Below, piece after piece: positions 1 to 12,543 of a stretch of 64,000 bases of DNA. Position 1 is the stretch's first letter. Every line of letters starts with the position of its first letter. Below the pieces are notes generated by a model. That model was given only the letters and a program-made list of their open reading frames with translations, was not told where the DNA came from and did no database searches. Position numbers and translations under genes: made by a program. The DNA is from Cinnamomum chago (taxonomy: Eukaryota; Streptophyta; Magnoliopsida; Laurales; Lauraceae): the NCBI GenBank assembly GCA_038049695.1, contig CP142461.1:26853001-26917000 (forward strand), given 5' to 3'.

Positions 1-3000
1 TTTAACCTTTTCAGACGAAAAACTTCCTAAAGTGCTTACCAAGCCCAAGATTCACCCGAAACCCGTTGCAAACCGAAAAGAATCTCGAAATAACCTACAA
101 TGTGCATCCCAGCCCAGAATCTCTTCAATCGGATTCCGAGGCGTAAGAGTAAATTACGACACTTGAAACCCTTTTTTCTTTTAAAACACGATCGCGGAGT
201 TTTCTAGGAGGCGTATTTGGACCGAGAGTCGCATGAAACGCATAGTAGAGTCAACAACTTCGTAAAGTTACATTGATTCACTTTTCATATAGAAGTTCCG
301 TACGACGCATCCGAAATTCGACTTTTTGCCTTTTCAGTCGCAGAACTCCCTGAAGTGTTTACCAATCTCAAGATTCACCCGAAACCCGTTTCAAACCGAA
401 AATAATCTCGAAATAACCTACATTGCGAATTCAGCCCAGAATCTCTTCACTTGGATTTCAAGGCGTAAGACTAGAGTACGACACTTCAAACCTTATTTTC
501 TATTAAAGCTCGATCCTAGAGTTTTCTAGAAGGAGTATTTGCACCGAGGGTCGCATGAAACACATAGTATAGTCAACAATTTCGCATAGATACATTGATT
601 GTGTTTTCGTGCAGTGGTTTCGTACAACGCGCTCGAAGTTCTAGTTTTAGCCGTTTCAATCGTAAAACTTCCTACAGTATTTCCCAAACCCAAGATTCAC
701 CCGAAACCCATTTCAAACCGAAAAGAATCTCGAAATAACCTATAATGCGCAACACAGCCCAGAATCTCTTCAATTGGATTTCGAGGCGTAAGACTAGAGT
801 ACGACACTTGAAACCCTTTTTTCTTTTAAAACTCGATCGCGGAGTTTTCTAGAAGGAGTATTTGGACTGAGGGTCGCATGAAACACATAGTAGAGTCAAA
901 AACTTCGTAAAGCTACATTGATTGAGTTTTCATACAGAAGTTCTGTACGATGCTTCCGAAGTTCGACTTTTAGCGTTTTCTAGAGGCAGAACTCCCTGAA
1001 GTGTTTACCAAACCCAAGATTCACCCGAAACCCGTTTCAAACCGAAATGAATCTCGAAATAACCTACAATGCGCAACTCAGACCACAATCCTTTCAATAG
1101 GATTTCGAGGCGTAAGACTAGAGTACGGCACTTGAAACTTTATTTTCTATTAAAGCTCGATCCTTGAGTTTTCTAGAAGGAGTATTTGCACCGAGGGTCG
1201 TATGAAACATATAGTATAGTGAACAATTTCGCATAGATACATTGATTGTGTTTTCGTGCAGAGGTTTCGTACAACGCGCCCGAAGTTCGGGTTTTAGCCT
1301 TTTCAGACATAAGACATCCTGAAGTGTTTACCAAACCCAAGATTCACATGAAACCCGTTTCAAACCGAAAAGAATCTCGAAATAACCTACAATGCGCATC
1401 TCAGCCAGAATCTCTTCAATTGGATTTCGACGCGTAAGACTAGAGTACGACACTTGAAACCCTATTTCCTATTAAAGCCTGATCCTAGAGTTTTCTAGAA
1501 GGAGTATTTCCACCGAGGGTCGCATGAAACACATAGTAGAGTCAACAGTTTCGCATATATACATTGATTGTGTTTTCGTGCAAAGGTTTCGTACAACGCG
1601 CCGGAAGTTCGGGTTTTAGCGTTTTCAGACGTAAAACTTCATGAAGTGTTTACCAAACCCAAGATTCACCCGACACCAGTTTCAAACCGAAAAGAATCTC
1701 GAAATAACCTACAGTGCGCATCTCAGCCCAGAATCTCTTCAATTGGATTTCGAGGCGTAAGACTAGAGTACGACACTTGAAACCCTTTTTTCTTTTAAAA
1801 CTCGATCGCGGAGTTTTCTAGAAGGAGTATTTGGACTGAGGGTCGCATGAAACACATAGTAGAGTCAAAAACTTCGTAAAGCTACATTGATTGAGTTTTC
1901 ATACAGAAGTTCTGTACGATGCTTCCGAAGTTCGACTTTTAGCGTTTTCTAGAGGCAGAACTCCCTGAAGTGTTTACCAAACCCAAGATTCACCCGAAAC
2001 CCGTTTCAAACCGAAATGAATCTCGAAATAACCTACAATGCGCAACTCAGACCACAATCCTTTCAATAGGATTTCGAGGCGTAAGACTAGAGTACGGCAC
2101 TTGAAACTTTATTTTCTATTAAAGCTCGATCCTTGAGTTTTCTAGAAGGAGTATTTGCACCGAGGGTCGTATGAAACATATAGTATAGTGAACAATTTCG
2201 CATAGATACATTGATTGTGTTTTCGTGCAGAGGTTTCGTACAACGCGCCCGAAGTTCGGGTTTTAGCCTTTTCAGACGTAAGACATCCTGAAGTGTTTAC
2301 CAAACCCAAGATTCACATGAAACCCGTTTCAAACCGAAAAGAATCTCGAAATAACCTACAATGCGCATCTCAGCCAGAATCTCTTCAATTGGATTTCGAC
2401 GCGTAAGACTAGAGTACGACACTTGAAACCCTATTTCCTATTAAAGCCTGATCCTAGAGTTTTCTAGAAGGAGTATTTCCACCGAGGGTCGCATGAAACA
2501 CATAGTAGAGTCAACAGTTTCGCATATATACATTGATTGTGTTTTCGTGCAAAGGTTTCGTACAACGCGCCGGAAGTTCGGGTTTTAGCGTTTTCAGACG
2601 TAAAACTTCATGAAGTGTTTACCAAACCCAAGATTCACCCGACACCAGTTTCAAACCGAAAAGAATCTCGAAATAACCTACAGTGCGCATCTCAGCCCAG
2701 AATCTCTTCAATTGGATTTCGAGGCGTAAGACTAGAGTACGACACTTGAAACCCTTTTTTCTTTTAAAACTCGATCGCGGAGTTTTCTAGAAGGAGTATT
2801 TGGACTGAGGGTCGCATGAAACACATAGTAGAGTCAAAAACTTCGTAAAGCTACATTGATTGAGTTTTCATACAGAAGTTCTGTACGATGCTTCCGAAGT
2901 TCGACTTTTAGCGTTTTCTAGAGGCAGAACTCCCTGAAGTGTTTACCAAACCCAAGATTCACCCGAAACCCGTTTCAAACCGAAATGAATCTCGAAATAA

Positions 3001-4793
3001 CCTACAATGCGCAACTCAGCCCCGAATCCTTTCAATTGGATTTCGAGGCGTAAGACTAGAGTACGACACTTGAAACCTTATTTTATATTAAAGCTCAATC
3101 CTAGAGTTTTCTAGAAGGAGTTTTTGCACCGAGGGTTGCGTGAAACACTTATTATAGTCAACAATTTCGCATAGATACATTGATTGTGTTTTCAGGCAAA
3201 GGTTTCGTACAACGCGCCCGAAGTTCGGGTTTAGCCTTTTCAGACGTAAAACTTCCTGAAGTGTTTACCAAACCCAAGATTCACATTTAACCCGTTTCAA
3301 ACCGAAAAGAATCTCGAAATAACCTACAATGCGCAACTCAGTCCAGAATCCTTTCAATTGGATTTCGAGGCGTAAGACTAGAGTACGACACTTGAAATCT
3401 TATTTCCTATTAAAGCCCGATCCTAGAGTTTTCTAGAAGGAGTATTTTTACCGAGGGTCGTATGAAACACATAGTATAGTCAACAATTTCGCTTAGATAC
3501 AATGATTGTGTTTTCGTGCAGAGGTTTCGTACAACGCGCCCGAAGTTCGGGTTTTAGCCTTTTTACACGTAAAACTTCCTAAAGCGTTTACCAAACCCAA
3601 GATTCACCCGAAACCCGTTTCCAACCGAAAAGAATGTCGAAATAACCTACAGTGCGCATCCCAGCCCAGAATCTCTTCAATTGGATTTCAAGGCGTAAGA
3701 CTAGACTACGACACACCCTTTTTTCTTTTAAAACTCGATCCCGGAGTTTTCTAGAAGGAGTATTTGGACCGAGAGTCGCTTGAAACACATAGTTGAGTCA
3801 ACAACTTCGTAAAGCTCCATTGATTGAGTTTTCGTACAGAAGTTCCGTACGACTCTTCCGAAGTTCGACCTTTAGCCTTTTTAGTCGCAGAACTCCCTGA
3901 AGTGTTTACCAAACCCAAGATTCACCCGAAACCCGTTTCAAACCGAAAAGAATCCCGAAATAACCTACAATGCGCAACTCAGCCCAGAATCCTTTCAATT
4001 GGATTTCGAGGCGTAAGACTAGAGAACGACACTTGAATCCTTATTTTCTATTAAAGCTCGATCCTGGAGTTTTCTAGATGGAGTATTTGCACCGAGAGTC
4101 GAATGAAACACATAGTATAGTCAACAATTTAACATAATTACATTGATTGTGTTTTCGTGCAGAGGTTTCGTACAACTCGCTCGAAGTTCGGGTTTTAGCC
4201 TTTTCAGACGTAAAACTTCCTGAAGTGTTTACCAAACCCAAGATTCACCCGAAACCCGTTTCAAACCGAAAAGAATATCGAATTAACTAACAATGCGCAT
4301 CTCAGCCCAGAATCTTTTCAATTGGATTTCGAGGCGTAAGACTAGAGTACGACACTTGAAACCCTTTTTTCTTTTAAAACTCGATCCCGGAGTTTTCTAG
4401 AAGAGGTATTTGGACCGAGAGTCGCAAGAAACACATAGTAGAGTTAACAACTTCGTAAAGCTACATTGATTGAGTTTTCCTACAGAAGTTCCGTACGACG
4501 CTTCCGAAGTTCGACTTTTTAGCCTTTTCAGTCCCAAAATTCCCTGAAGTGTTTACCAAACCCAAGATTCACCCGAAAGCATTTTCAAACTGAAAAGAAT
4601 CTCGAAATAACCCACAAGGCGCAACTCAGCCCAGAATCATTTCAATTGGATTTCGGGGCGTAAAACTAGAGTACAACACATGAAACCTTATTTTCTATTA
4701 AAGCTCGATCCTAGAGTTCTCTAAAAGGAGTATTTGCACCGAGGGTCGCATGAAACACATAGTATAGTCAACAATTTCGCATAGATACATTGA
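1..4793 (+). repeat. Satellite HOR unit 1, 15-monomer variant (5' end cut by window)
   Basis: This is a tandem array of ~323-bp satellite monomers. Base 1 corresponds to base 4841 of the next unit, so the complete unit would be 4840 bp, i.e. 15 monomers instead of 12. Monomer order is m1 (partial), m2, m3, m4 (about 922), m5 (1246), m6 (1568), m4 (1891), m5 (2215), m6 (2537), m4/m7 hybrid (2860), m8 (3184), m9 (3506), m10 (3824), m11, m12. The m9 copy carries a 5-bp deletion near 3713, shared with units 6 and 7. The m6 copies carry an allele shared only with unit 2. There are no genes: the short open frames start at TTG and are not conserved between monomers. Confidence 0.95.
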
Positions 4794-7700
4794 TTGTGTT
4801 TTCGCGTAGAGGTTTCGTACAACACGCCCGAAGTTCGGGTTTTAACCTTTTCAGACGAAAAACTTCCTAAAGTGCTTACCAAGCCCAAGATTCACCCGAA
4901 ACCCGTTGCAAACCGAAAAGAATCTCGAAATAACCTACAATGTGCATCCCAGCCCAGAATCTCTTCAATCGGATTCCGAGGCGTAAGAGTAAATTAGGAC
5001 ACTTGAAACCCTTTTTTCTTTTAAAACACGATCGCGGAGTTTTCTAGGAGGCGTATTTGGACCGAGAGTCGCATGAAACGCATAGTAGAGTCAACAACTT
5101 CGTAAAGTTACATTGATTCACTTTTCATATAGAAGTTCCGTACGACGCATCCGAAATTCGACTTTTTGCCTTTTCAGTCGCAGAACTCCCTGAAGTGTTT
5201 ACCAATCTCAAGATTCACCCGAAACCCGTTTCAAACCGAAAATAATCTCGAAATAACCTACATTGCGAATTCAGCCCAGAATCTCTTCACTTGGATTTCA
5301 AGGCGTAAGACTAGAGTACGACACTTCAAACCTTATTTTCTATTAAAGCTCGATCCTAGAGTTTTCTAGAAGGAGTATTTGCACCGAGGGTCGCATGAAA
5401 CACATAGTATAGTCAACAATTTCGCATAGATACATTGATTGTGTTTTCGTGCAGTGGTTTCGTACAACGCGCTCGAAGTTCTAGTTTTAGCCGTTTCAAT
5501 CGTAAAACTTCCTACAGTATTTCCCAAACCCAAGATTCACCCGAAACCCATTTCAAACCGAAAAGAATCTCGAAATAACCTATAATGCGCAACACAGCCC
5601 AGAATCTCTTCAATTGGATTTCGAGGCGTAAGACTAGAGTACGACACTTGAAACCCTTTTTTCTTTTAAAACTCGATCGCGGAGTTTTCTAGAAGGAGTA
5701 TTTGGACTGAGGGTCGCATGAAACACATAGTAGAGTCAAAAACTTCGTAAAGCTACATTGATTGAGTTTTCATACAGAAGTTCTGTACGATGCTTCCGAA
5801 GTTCGACTTTTAGCGTTTTCTAGAGGCAGAACTCCCTGAAGTGTTTACCAAACCCAAGATTCACCCGAAACCCGTTTCAAACCGAAATGAATCTCGAAAT
5901 AACCTACAATGCGCAACTCAGACCACAATCCTTTCAATAGGATTTCGAGGCGTAAGACTAGAGTACGGCACTTGAAACTTTATTTTCTATTAAAGCTCGA
6001 TCCTTGAGTTTTCTAGAAGGAGTATTTGCACCGAGGGTCGTATGAAACATATAGTATAGTGAACAATTTCGCATAGATACATTGATTGTGTTTTCGTGCA
6101 GAGGTTTCGTACAACGCGCCCGAAGTTCGGGTTTTAGCCTTTTCAGACGTAAGACATCCTGAAGTGTTTACCAAACCCAAGATTCACATGAAACCCGTTT
6201 CAAACCGAAAAGAATCTCGAAATAACCTACAATGCGCATCTCAGCCAGAATCTCTTCAATTGGATTTCGACGCGTAAGACTAGAGTACGACACTTGAAAC
6301 CCTATTTCCTATTAAAGCCTGATCCTAGAGTTTTCTAGAAGGAGTATTTCCACCGAGGGTCGCATGAAACACATAGTAGAGTCAACAGTTTCGCATATAT
6401 ACATTGATTGTGTTTTCGTGCAAAGGTTTCGTACAACGCGCCGGAAGTTCGGGTTTTAGCGTTTTCAGACGTAAAACTTCATGAAGTGTTTACCAAACCC
6501 AAGATTCACCCGACACCAGTTTCAAACCGAAAAGAATCTCGAAATAACCTACAGTGCGCATCTCAGCCCAGAATCTCTTCAATTGGATTTCGAGGCGTAA
6601 GACTAGAGTACGACACTTGAAACCCTTTTTTCTTTTAAAAATGGATCCCGTAGTTTTCTAGAAGGAGTATTTGGACCAAGAGTCGCATGAAACACATTGT
6701 AGAGTCAACAACTTCGTAAAGCTACATTCTTTGAGTTTTCATACAAACGTTCCGTATGACGCATCCGAAGTTCGACTTTTAGCCTTTTCAGTCACAGAAC
6801 TCCCTGAAGTGTTTACAAAACCCAAGATTCACCCGAAACCCGTTTTAAAACGAAAAGAATCTCGAAATAACCTACAATGCGCAACTCAGCCCCGAATCCT
6901 TTCAATTGGATTTCGAGGCGTAAGACTAGAGTACGACACTTGAAACCTTATTTTATATTAAAGCTCAATCCTAGAGTTTTCTAGAAGGAGTTTTTGCACC
7001 GAGGGTTGCGTGAAACACTTATTATAGTCAACAATTTCGCATAGATACATTGATTGTGTTTTCAGGCAAAGGTTTCGTACAACGCGCCCGAAGTTCGGGT
7101 TTAGCCTTTTCAGACGTAAAACTTCCTGAAGTGTTTACCAAACCCAAGATTCACATTTAACCCGTTTCAAACCGAAAAGAATCTCGAAATAACCTACAAT
7201 GCGCAACTCAGTCCAGAATCCTTTCAATTGGATTTCGAGGCGTAAGACTAGAGTACGACACTTGAAATCTTATTTCCTATTAAAGCCCGATCCTAGAGTT
7301 TTCTAGAAGGAGTATTTTTACCGAGGGTCGTATGAAACACATAGTATAGTCAACAATTTCGCTTAGATACAATGATTGTGTTTTCGTGCAGAGGTTTCGT
7401 ACAACGCGCCCGAAGTTCGGGTTTTAGCCTTTTTACACGTAAAACTTCCTAAAGCGTTTACCAAACCCAAGATTCACCCGAAACCCGTTTCCAACCGAAA
7501 AGAATGTCGAAATAACCTACAGTGCGCATCCCAGCCCAGAATCTCTTCAATTGGATTTCAAGGCGTAAGACTAGACTACGACACTTAAAACCCTTTTTTC
7601 TTTTAAAACTCGATCCCGGAGTTTTCTAGAAGGAGTATTTGGACCGAGAGTCGCTTGAAACACATAGTTGAGTCAACAACTTCGTAAAGCTCCATTGATT

Positions 7701-8668
7701 GAGTTTTCGTACAGAAGTTCCGTACGACTCTTCCGAAGTTCGACCTTTAGCCTTTTTAGTCGCAGAACTCCCTGAAGTGTTTACCAAACCCAAGATTCAC
7801 CCGAAACCCGTTTCAAACCGAAAAGAATCCCGAAATAACCTACAATGCGCAACTCAGCCCAGAATCCTTTCAATTGGATTTCGAGGCGTAAGACTAGAGA
7901 ACGACACTTGAATCCTTATTTTCTATTAAAGCTCGATCCTGGAGTTTTCTAGATGGAGTATTTGCACCGAGAGTCGAATGAAACACATAGTATAGTCAAC
8001 AATTTAACATAATTACATTGATTGTGTTTTCGTGCAGAGGTTTCGTACAACTCGCTCGAAGTTCGGGTTTTAGCCTTTTCAGACGTAAAACTTCCTGAAG
8101 TGTTTACCAAACCCAAGATTCACCCGAAACCCGTTTCAAACCGAAAAGAATATCGAATTAACTAACAATGCGCATCTCAGCCCAGAATCTTTTCAATTGG
8201 ATTTCGAGGCGTAAGACTAGAGTACGACACTTGAAACCCTTTTTTCTTTTAAAACTCGATCCCGGAGTTTTCTAGAAGAGGTATTTGGACCGAGAGTCGC
8301 AAGAAACACATAGTAGAGTTAACAACTTCGTAAAGCTACATTGATTGAGTTTTCCTACAGAAGTTCCGTACGACGCTTCCGAAGTTCGACTTTTTAGCCT
8401 TTTCAGTCCCAAAATTCCCTGAAGTGTTTACCAAACCCAAGATTCACCCGAAAGCATTTTCAAACTGAAAAGAATCTCGAAATAACCCACAAGGCGCAAC
8501 TCAGCCCAGAATCATTTCAATTGGATTTCGGGGCGTAAAACTAGAGTACAACACATGAAACCTTATTTTCTATTAAAGCTCGATCCTAGAGTTCTCTAAA
8601 AGGAGTATTTGCACCGAGGGTCGCATGAAACACATAGTATAGTCAACAATTTCGCATAGATACATTGA
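4794..8668 (+). repeat. Satellite HOR unit 2 (12-mer, 3875 bp)
   Basis: This is the canonical 12-monomer unit. Its m6 (6408) has the same allele as unit 1, while its m7 (about 6730) is the normal type. A private change near 4996 (TAGGAC for TACGAC) marks m1. There is no gene in this stretch. Confidence 0.95.
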
Positions 8669-11600
8669 TTGTGTTTTCGCGTAGAGGTTTCGTACAACAC
8701 GCCCGAAGTTCGGGTTTTAACCTTTTCAGACGAAAAACTTCCTAAAGTGCTTACCAAGCCCAAGATTCACCCGAAACCCGTTGCAAACCGAAAAGAATCT
8801 CGAAATAACCTACAATGTGCATCCCAGCCCAGAATCTCTTCAATCGGATTCCGAGGCGTAAGAGTAAATTACGACACTTGAAACCCTTTTTTCTTTTAAA
8901 ACACGATCGCGGAGTTTTCTAGGAGGCGTATTTGGACCGAGAGTCGCATGAAACGCATAGTAGAGTCAACAACTTCGTAAAGTTACATTGATTCACTTTT
9001 CATATAGAAGTTCCGTACGACGCATCCGAAATTCGACTTTTTGCCTTTTCAGTCGCAGAACTCCCTGAAGTGTTTACCAATCTCAAGATTCACCCGAAAC
9101 CCGTTTCAAACCGAAAATAATCTCGAAATAACCTACATTGCGAATTCAGCCCAGAATCTCTTCACTTGGATTTCAAGGCGTAAGACTAGAGTACGACACT
9201 TCAAACCTTATTTTCTATTAAAGCTCGATCCTAGAGTTTTCTAGAAGGAGTATTTGCACCGAGGGTCGCATGAAACACATAGTATAGTCAACAATTTCGC
9301 ATAGATACATTGATTGTGTTTTCGTGCAGTGGTTTCGTACAACGCGCTCGAAGTTCTAGTTTTAGCCGTTTCAATCGTAAAACTTCCTACAGTATTTCCC
9401 AAACCCAAGATTCACCCGAAACCCATTTCAAACCGAAAAGAATCTCGAAATAACCTATAATGCGCAACACAGCCCAGAATCTCTTCAATTGGATTTCGAG
9501 GCGTAAGACTAGAGTACGACACTTGAAACCCTTTTTTCTTTTAAAACTCGATCGCGGAGTTTTCTAGAAGGAGTATTTGGACTGAGGGTCGCATGAAACA
9601 CATAGTAGAGTCAAAAACTTCGTAAAGCTACATTGATTGAGTTTTCATACAGAAGTTCTGTACGATGCTTCCGAAGTTCGACTTTTAGCGTTTTCTAGAG
9701 GCAGAACTCCCTGAAGTGTTTACCAAACCCAAGATTCACCCGAAACCCGTTTCAAACCGAAATGAATCTCGAAATAACCTACAATGCGCAACTCAGACCA
9801 CAATCCTTTCAATAGGATTTCGAGGCGTAAGACTAGAGTACGGCACTTGAAACTTTATTTTCTATTAAAGCTCGATCCTTGAGTTTTCTAGAAGGAGTAT
9901 TTGCACCGAGGGTCGTATGAAACATATAGTATAGTGAACAATTTCGCATAGATACATTGATTGTGTTTTCGTGCAGAGGTTTCGTACAACGCGCCCGAAG
10001 TTCGGGTTTTAGCCTTTTCAGACGTAAGACATCCTGAAGTGTTTACCAAACCCAAGATTCACATGAAACCCGTTTCAAACCGAAAAGAATCTCGAAATAA
10101 CCTACAATGCGCATCTCAGCCAGAATCTCTTCAATTGGATTTCGACGCGTAAGACTAGAGTACGACACTTGAAACCCTATTTCCTATTAAAGCCTGATCC
10201 TAGAGTTTTCTAGAAGGAGTATTTCCACCGAGGGTCGCATGAAACACATAGTAGAGTCAACAGTTTCGCATAGATAAATTGATTGTGTTTTCGTGCAGAG
10301 GTTTCGTACAACGCGCCCGAAGTTCGGGTTTTAGCCTTTTCAGACGTAAAACTTCATGAAGTGTTTACCAAACCCAAGATTCACCCGACACCAGTTTCAA
10401 ACCGAAAAGAATCTCGAAATAACCTACAGTGCGCATCTCAGCCCAGAATCTCTTCAATTGGATTTCGAGGCGTAAGACTAGAGTACGACACTTGAAACCC
10501 TTTTTTCTTTTAAAAATGGATCCCGTAGTTTTCTAGAAGGAGTATTTGGACCAAGAGTCGCATGAAACACATTGTAGAGTCAACAACTTCGTAAAGCTAC
10601 ATTCTTTGAGTTTTCATACAAACGTTCCGTATGACGCATCCGAAGTTCGACTTTTAGCCTTTTCAGTCACAGAACTCCCTGAAGTGTTTACAAAACCCAA
10701 GATTCACCCGAAACCCGTTTTAAAACGAAAAGAATCTCGAAATAACCTACAATGCGCAACTCAGCCCCGAATCCTTTCAATTGGATTTCGAGGCGTAAGA
10801 CTAGAGTACGACACTTGAAACCTTATTTTATATTAAAGCTCAATCCTAGAGTTTTCTAGAAGGAGTTTTTGCACCGAGGGTTGCGTGAAACACTTATTAT
10901 AGTCAACAATTTCGCATAGATACATTGATTGTGTTTTCAGGCAAAGGTTTCGTACAACGCGCCCGAAGTTCGGGTTTAGCCTTTTCAGACGTAAAACTTC
11001 CTGAAGTGTTTACCAAACCCAAGATTCACATTTAACCCGTTTCAAACCGAAAAGAATCTCGAAATAACCTACAATGCGCAACTCAGTCCAGAATCCTTTC
11101 AATTGGATTTCGAGGCGTAAGACTAGAGTACGACACTTGAAATCTTATTTCCTATTAAAGCCCGATCCTAGAGTTTTCTAGAAGGAGTATTTTTACCGAG
11201 GGTCGTATGAAACACATAGTATAGTCAACAATTTCGCTTAGATACAATGATTGTGTTTTCGTGCAGAGGTTTCGTACAACGCGCCCGAAGTTCGGGTTTT
11301 AGCCTTTTTACACGTAAAACTTCCTAAAGCGTTTACCAAACCCAAGATTCACCCGAAACCCGTTTCCAACCGAAAAGAATGTCGAAATAACCTACAGTGC
11401 GCATCCCAGCCCAGAATCTCTTCAATTGGATTTCAAGGCGTAAGACTAGACTACGACACTTAAAACCCTTTTTTCTTTTAAAACTCGATCCCGGAGTTTT
11501 CTAGAAGGAGTATTTGGACCGAGAGTCGCTTGAAACACATAGTTGAGTCAACAACTTCGTAAAGCTCCATTGATTGAGTTTTCGTACAGAAGTTCCGTAC

Positions 11601-12543
11601 GACTCTTCCGAAGTTCGACCTTTAGCCTTTTTAGTCGCAGAACTCCCTGAAGTGTTTACCAAACCCAAGATTCACCCGAAACCCGTTTCAAACCGAAAAG
11701 AATCCCGAAATAACCTACAATGCGCAACTCAGCCCAGAATCCTTTCAATTGGATTTCGAGGCGTAAGACTAGAGAACGACACTTGAATCCTTATTTTCTA
11801 TTAAAGCTCGATCCTGGAGTTTTCTAGATGGAGTATTTGCACCGAGAGTCGAATGAAACACATAGTATAGTCAACAATTTAACATAATTACATTGATTGT
11901 GTTTTCGTGCAGAGGTTTCGTACAACTCGCTCGAAGTTCGGGTTTTAGCCTTTTCAGACGTAAAACTTCCTGAAGTGTTTACCAAACCCAAGATTCACCC
12001 GAAACCCGTTTCAAACCGAAAAGAATATCGAATTAACTAACAATGCGCATCTCAGCCCAGAATCTTTTCAATTGGATTTCGAGGCGTAAGACTAGAGTAC
12101 GACACTTGAAACCCTTTTTTCTTTTAAAACTCGATCCCGGAGTTTTCTAGAAGAGGTATTTGGACCGAGAGTCGCAAGAAACACATAGTAGAGTTAACAA
12201 CTTCGTAAAGCTACATTGATTGAGTTTTCCTACAGAAGTTCCGTACGACGCTTCCGAAGTTCGACTTTTTAGCCTTTTCAGTCCCAAAATTCCCTGAAGT
12301 GTTTACCAAACCCAAGATTCACCCGAAAGCATTTTCAAACTGAAAAGAATCTCGAAATAACCCACAAGGCGCAACTCAGCCCAGAATCATTTCAATTGGA
12401 TTTCGGGGCGTAAAACTAGAGTACAACACATGAAACCTTATTTTCTATTAAAGCTCGATCCTAGAGTTCTCTAAAAGGAGTATTTGCACCGAGGGTCGCA
12501 TGAAACACATAGTATAGTCAACAATTTCGCATAGATACATTGA
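8669..12543 (+). repeat. Satellite HOR unit 3, reference 12-mer (3875 bp)
   Basis: I use this unit as reference. Monomers start (at the base corresponding to the TTGTG/TTGAG motif) at 8669, 8992, 9314, 9637, 9961, 10283, 10606, 10929, 11251, 11574, 11897 and 12220. Lengths are 323, 322, 323, 324, 322, 323, 323, 322, 323, 323, 323 and 324, summing to 3875. Subfamily A monomers (m1, m3, m5, m6, m8, m9, m11) read TTGTGTTTTC then a GTTTCGTACAAC-type block. Subfamily B monomers (m2, m4, m7, m10, m12) read TTGAGTTTTC or a variant, then GTTCCGTACGAC. Neighbouring monomers differ at many sites, but equivalent monomers in other units are almost identical, which defines a higher-order repeat. A 323-bp monomer is about two nucleosome lengths. 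Confidence 0.95.

Noticed and set aside
3588..3788. Minus-strand open frame of 66 codons (also at 37359 and 41229)
   Set aside because: It exists only where the 5-bp m9 deletion joins frames, and it is antisense satellite sequence.
1..4793. 15-mer unit as a pure assembly error
   Set aside because: The joints fall in stretches shared by the two monomers, the copies differ (e.g. near 1308), and the m4/m7 hybrid is not a simple collapse. Raw reads would still be the final test.
9980..9996. CENP-B-box-like sequence TTTCGTACAACGCGCCC
   Set aside because: It matches TTCG, A and CG but not the final GG of the consensus, and plants have no established CENP-B binding of this kind.
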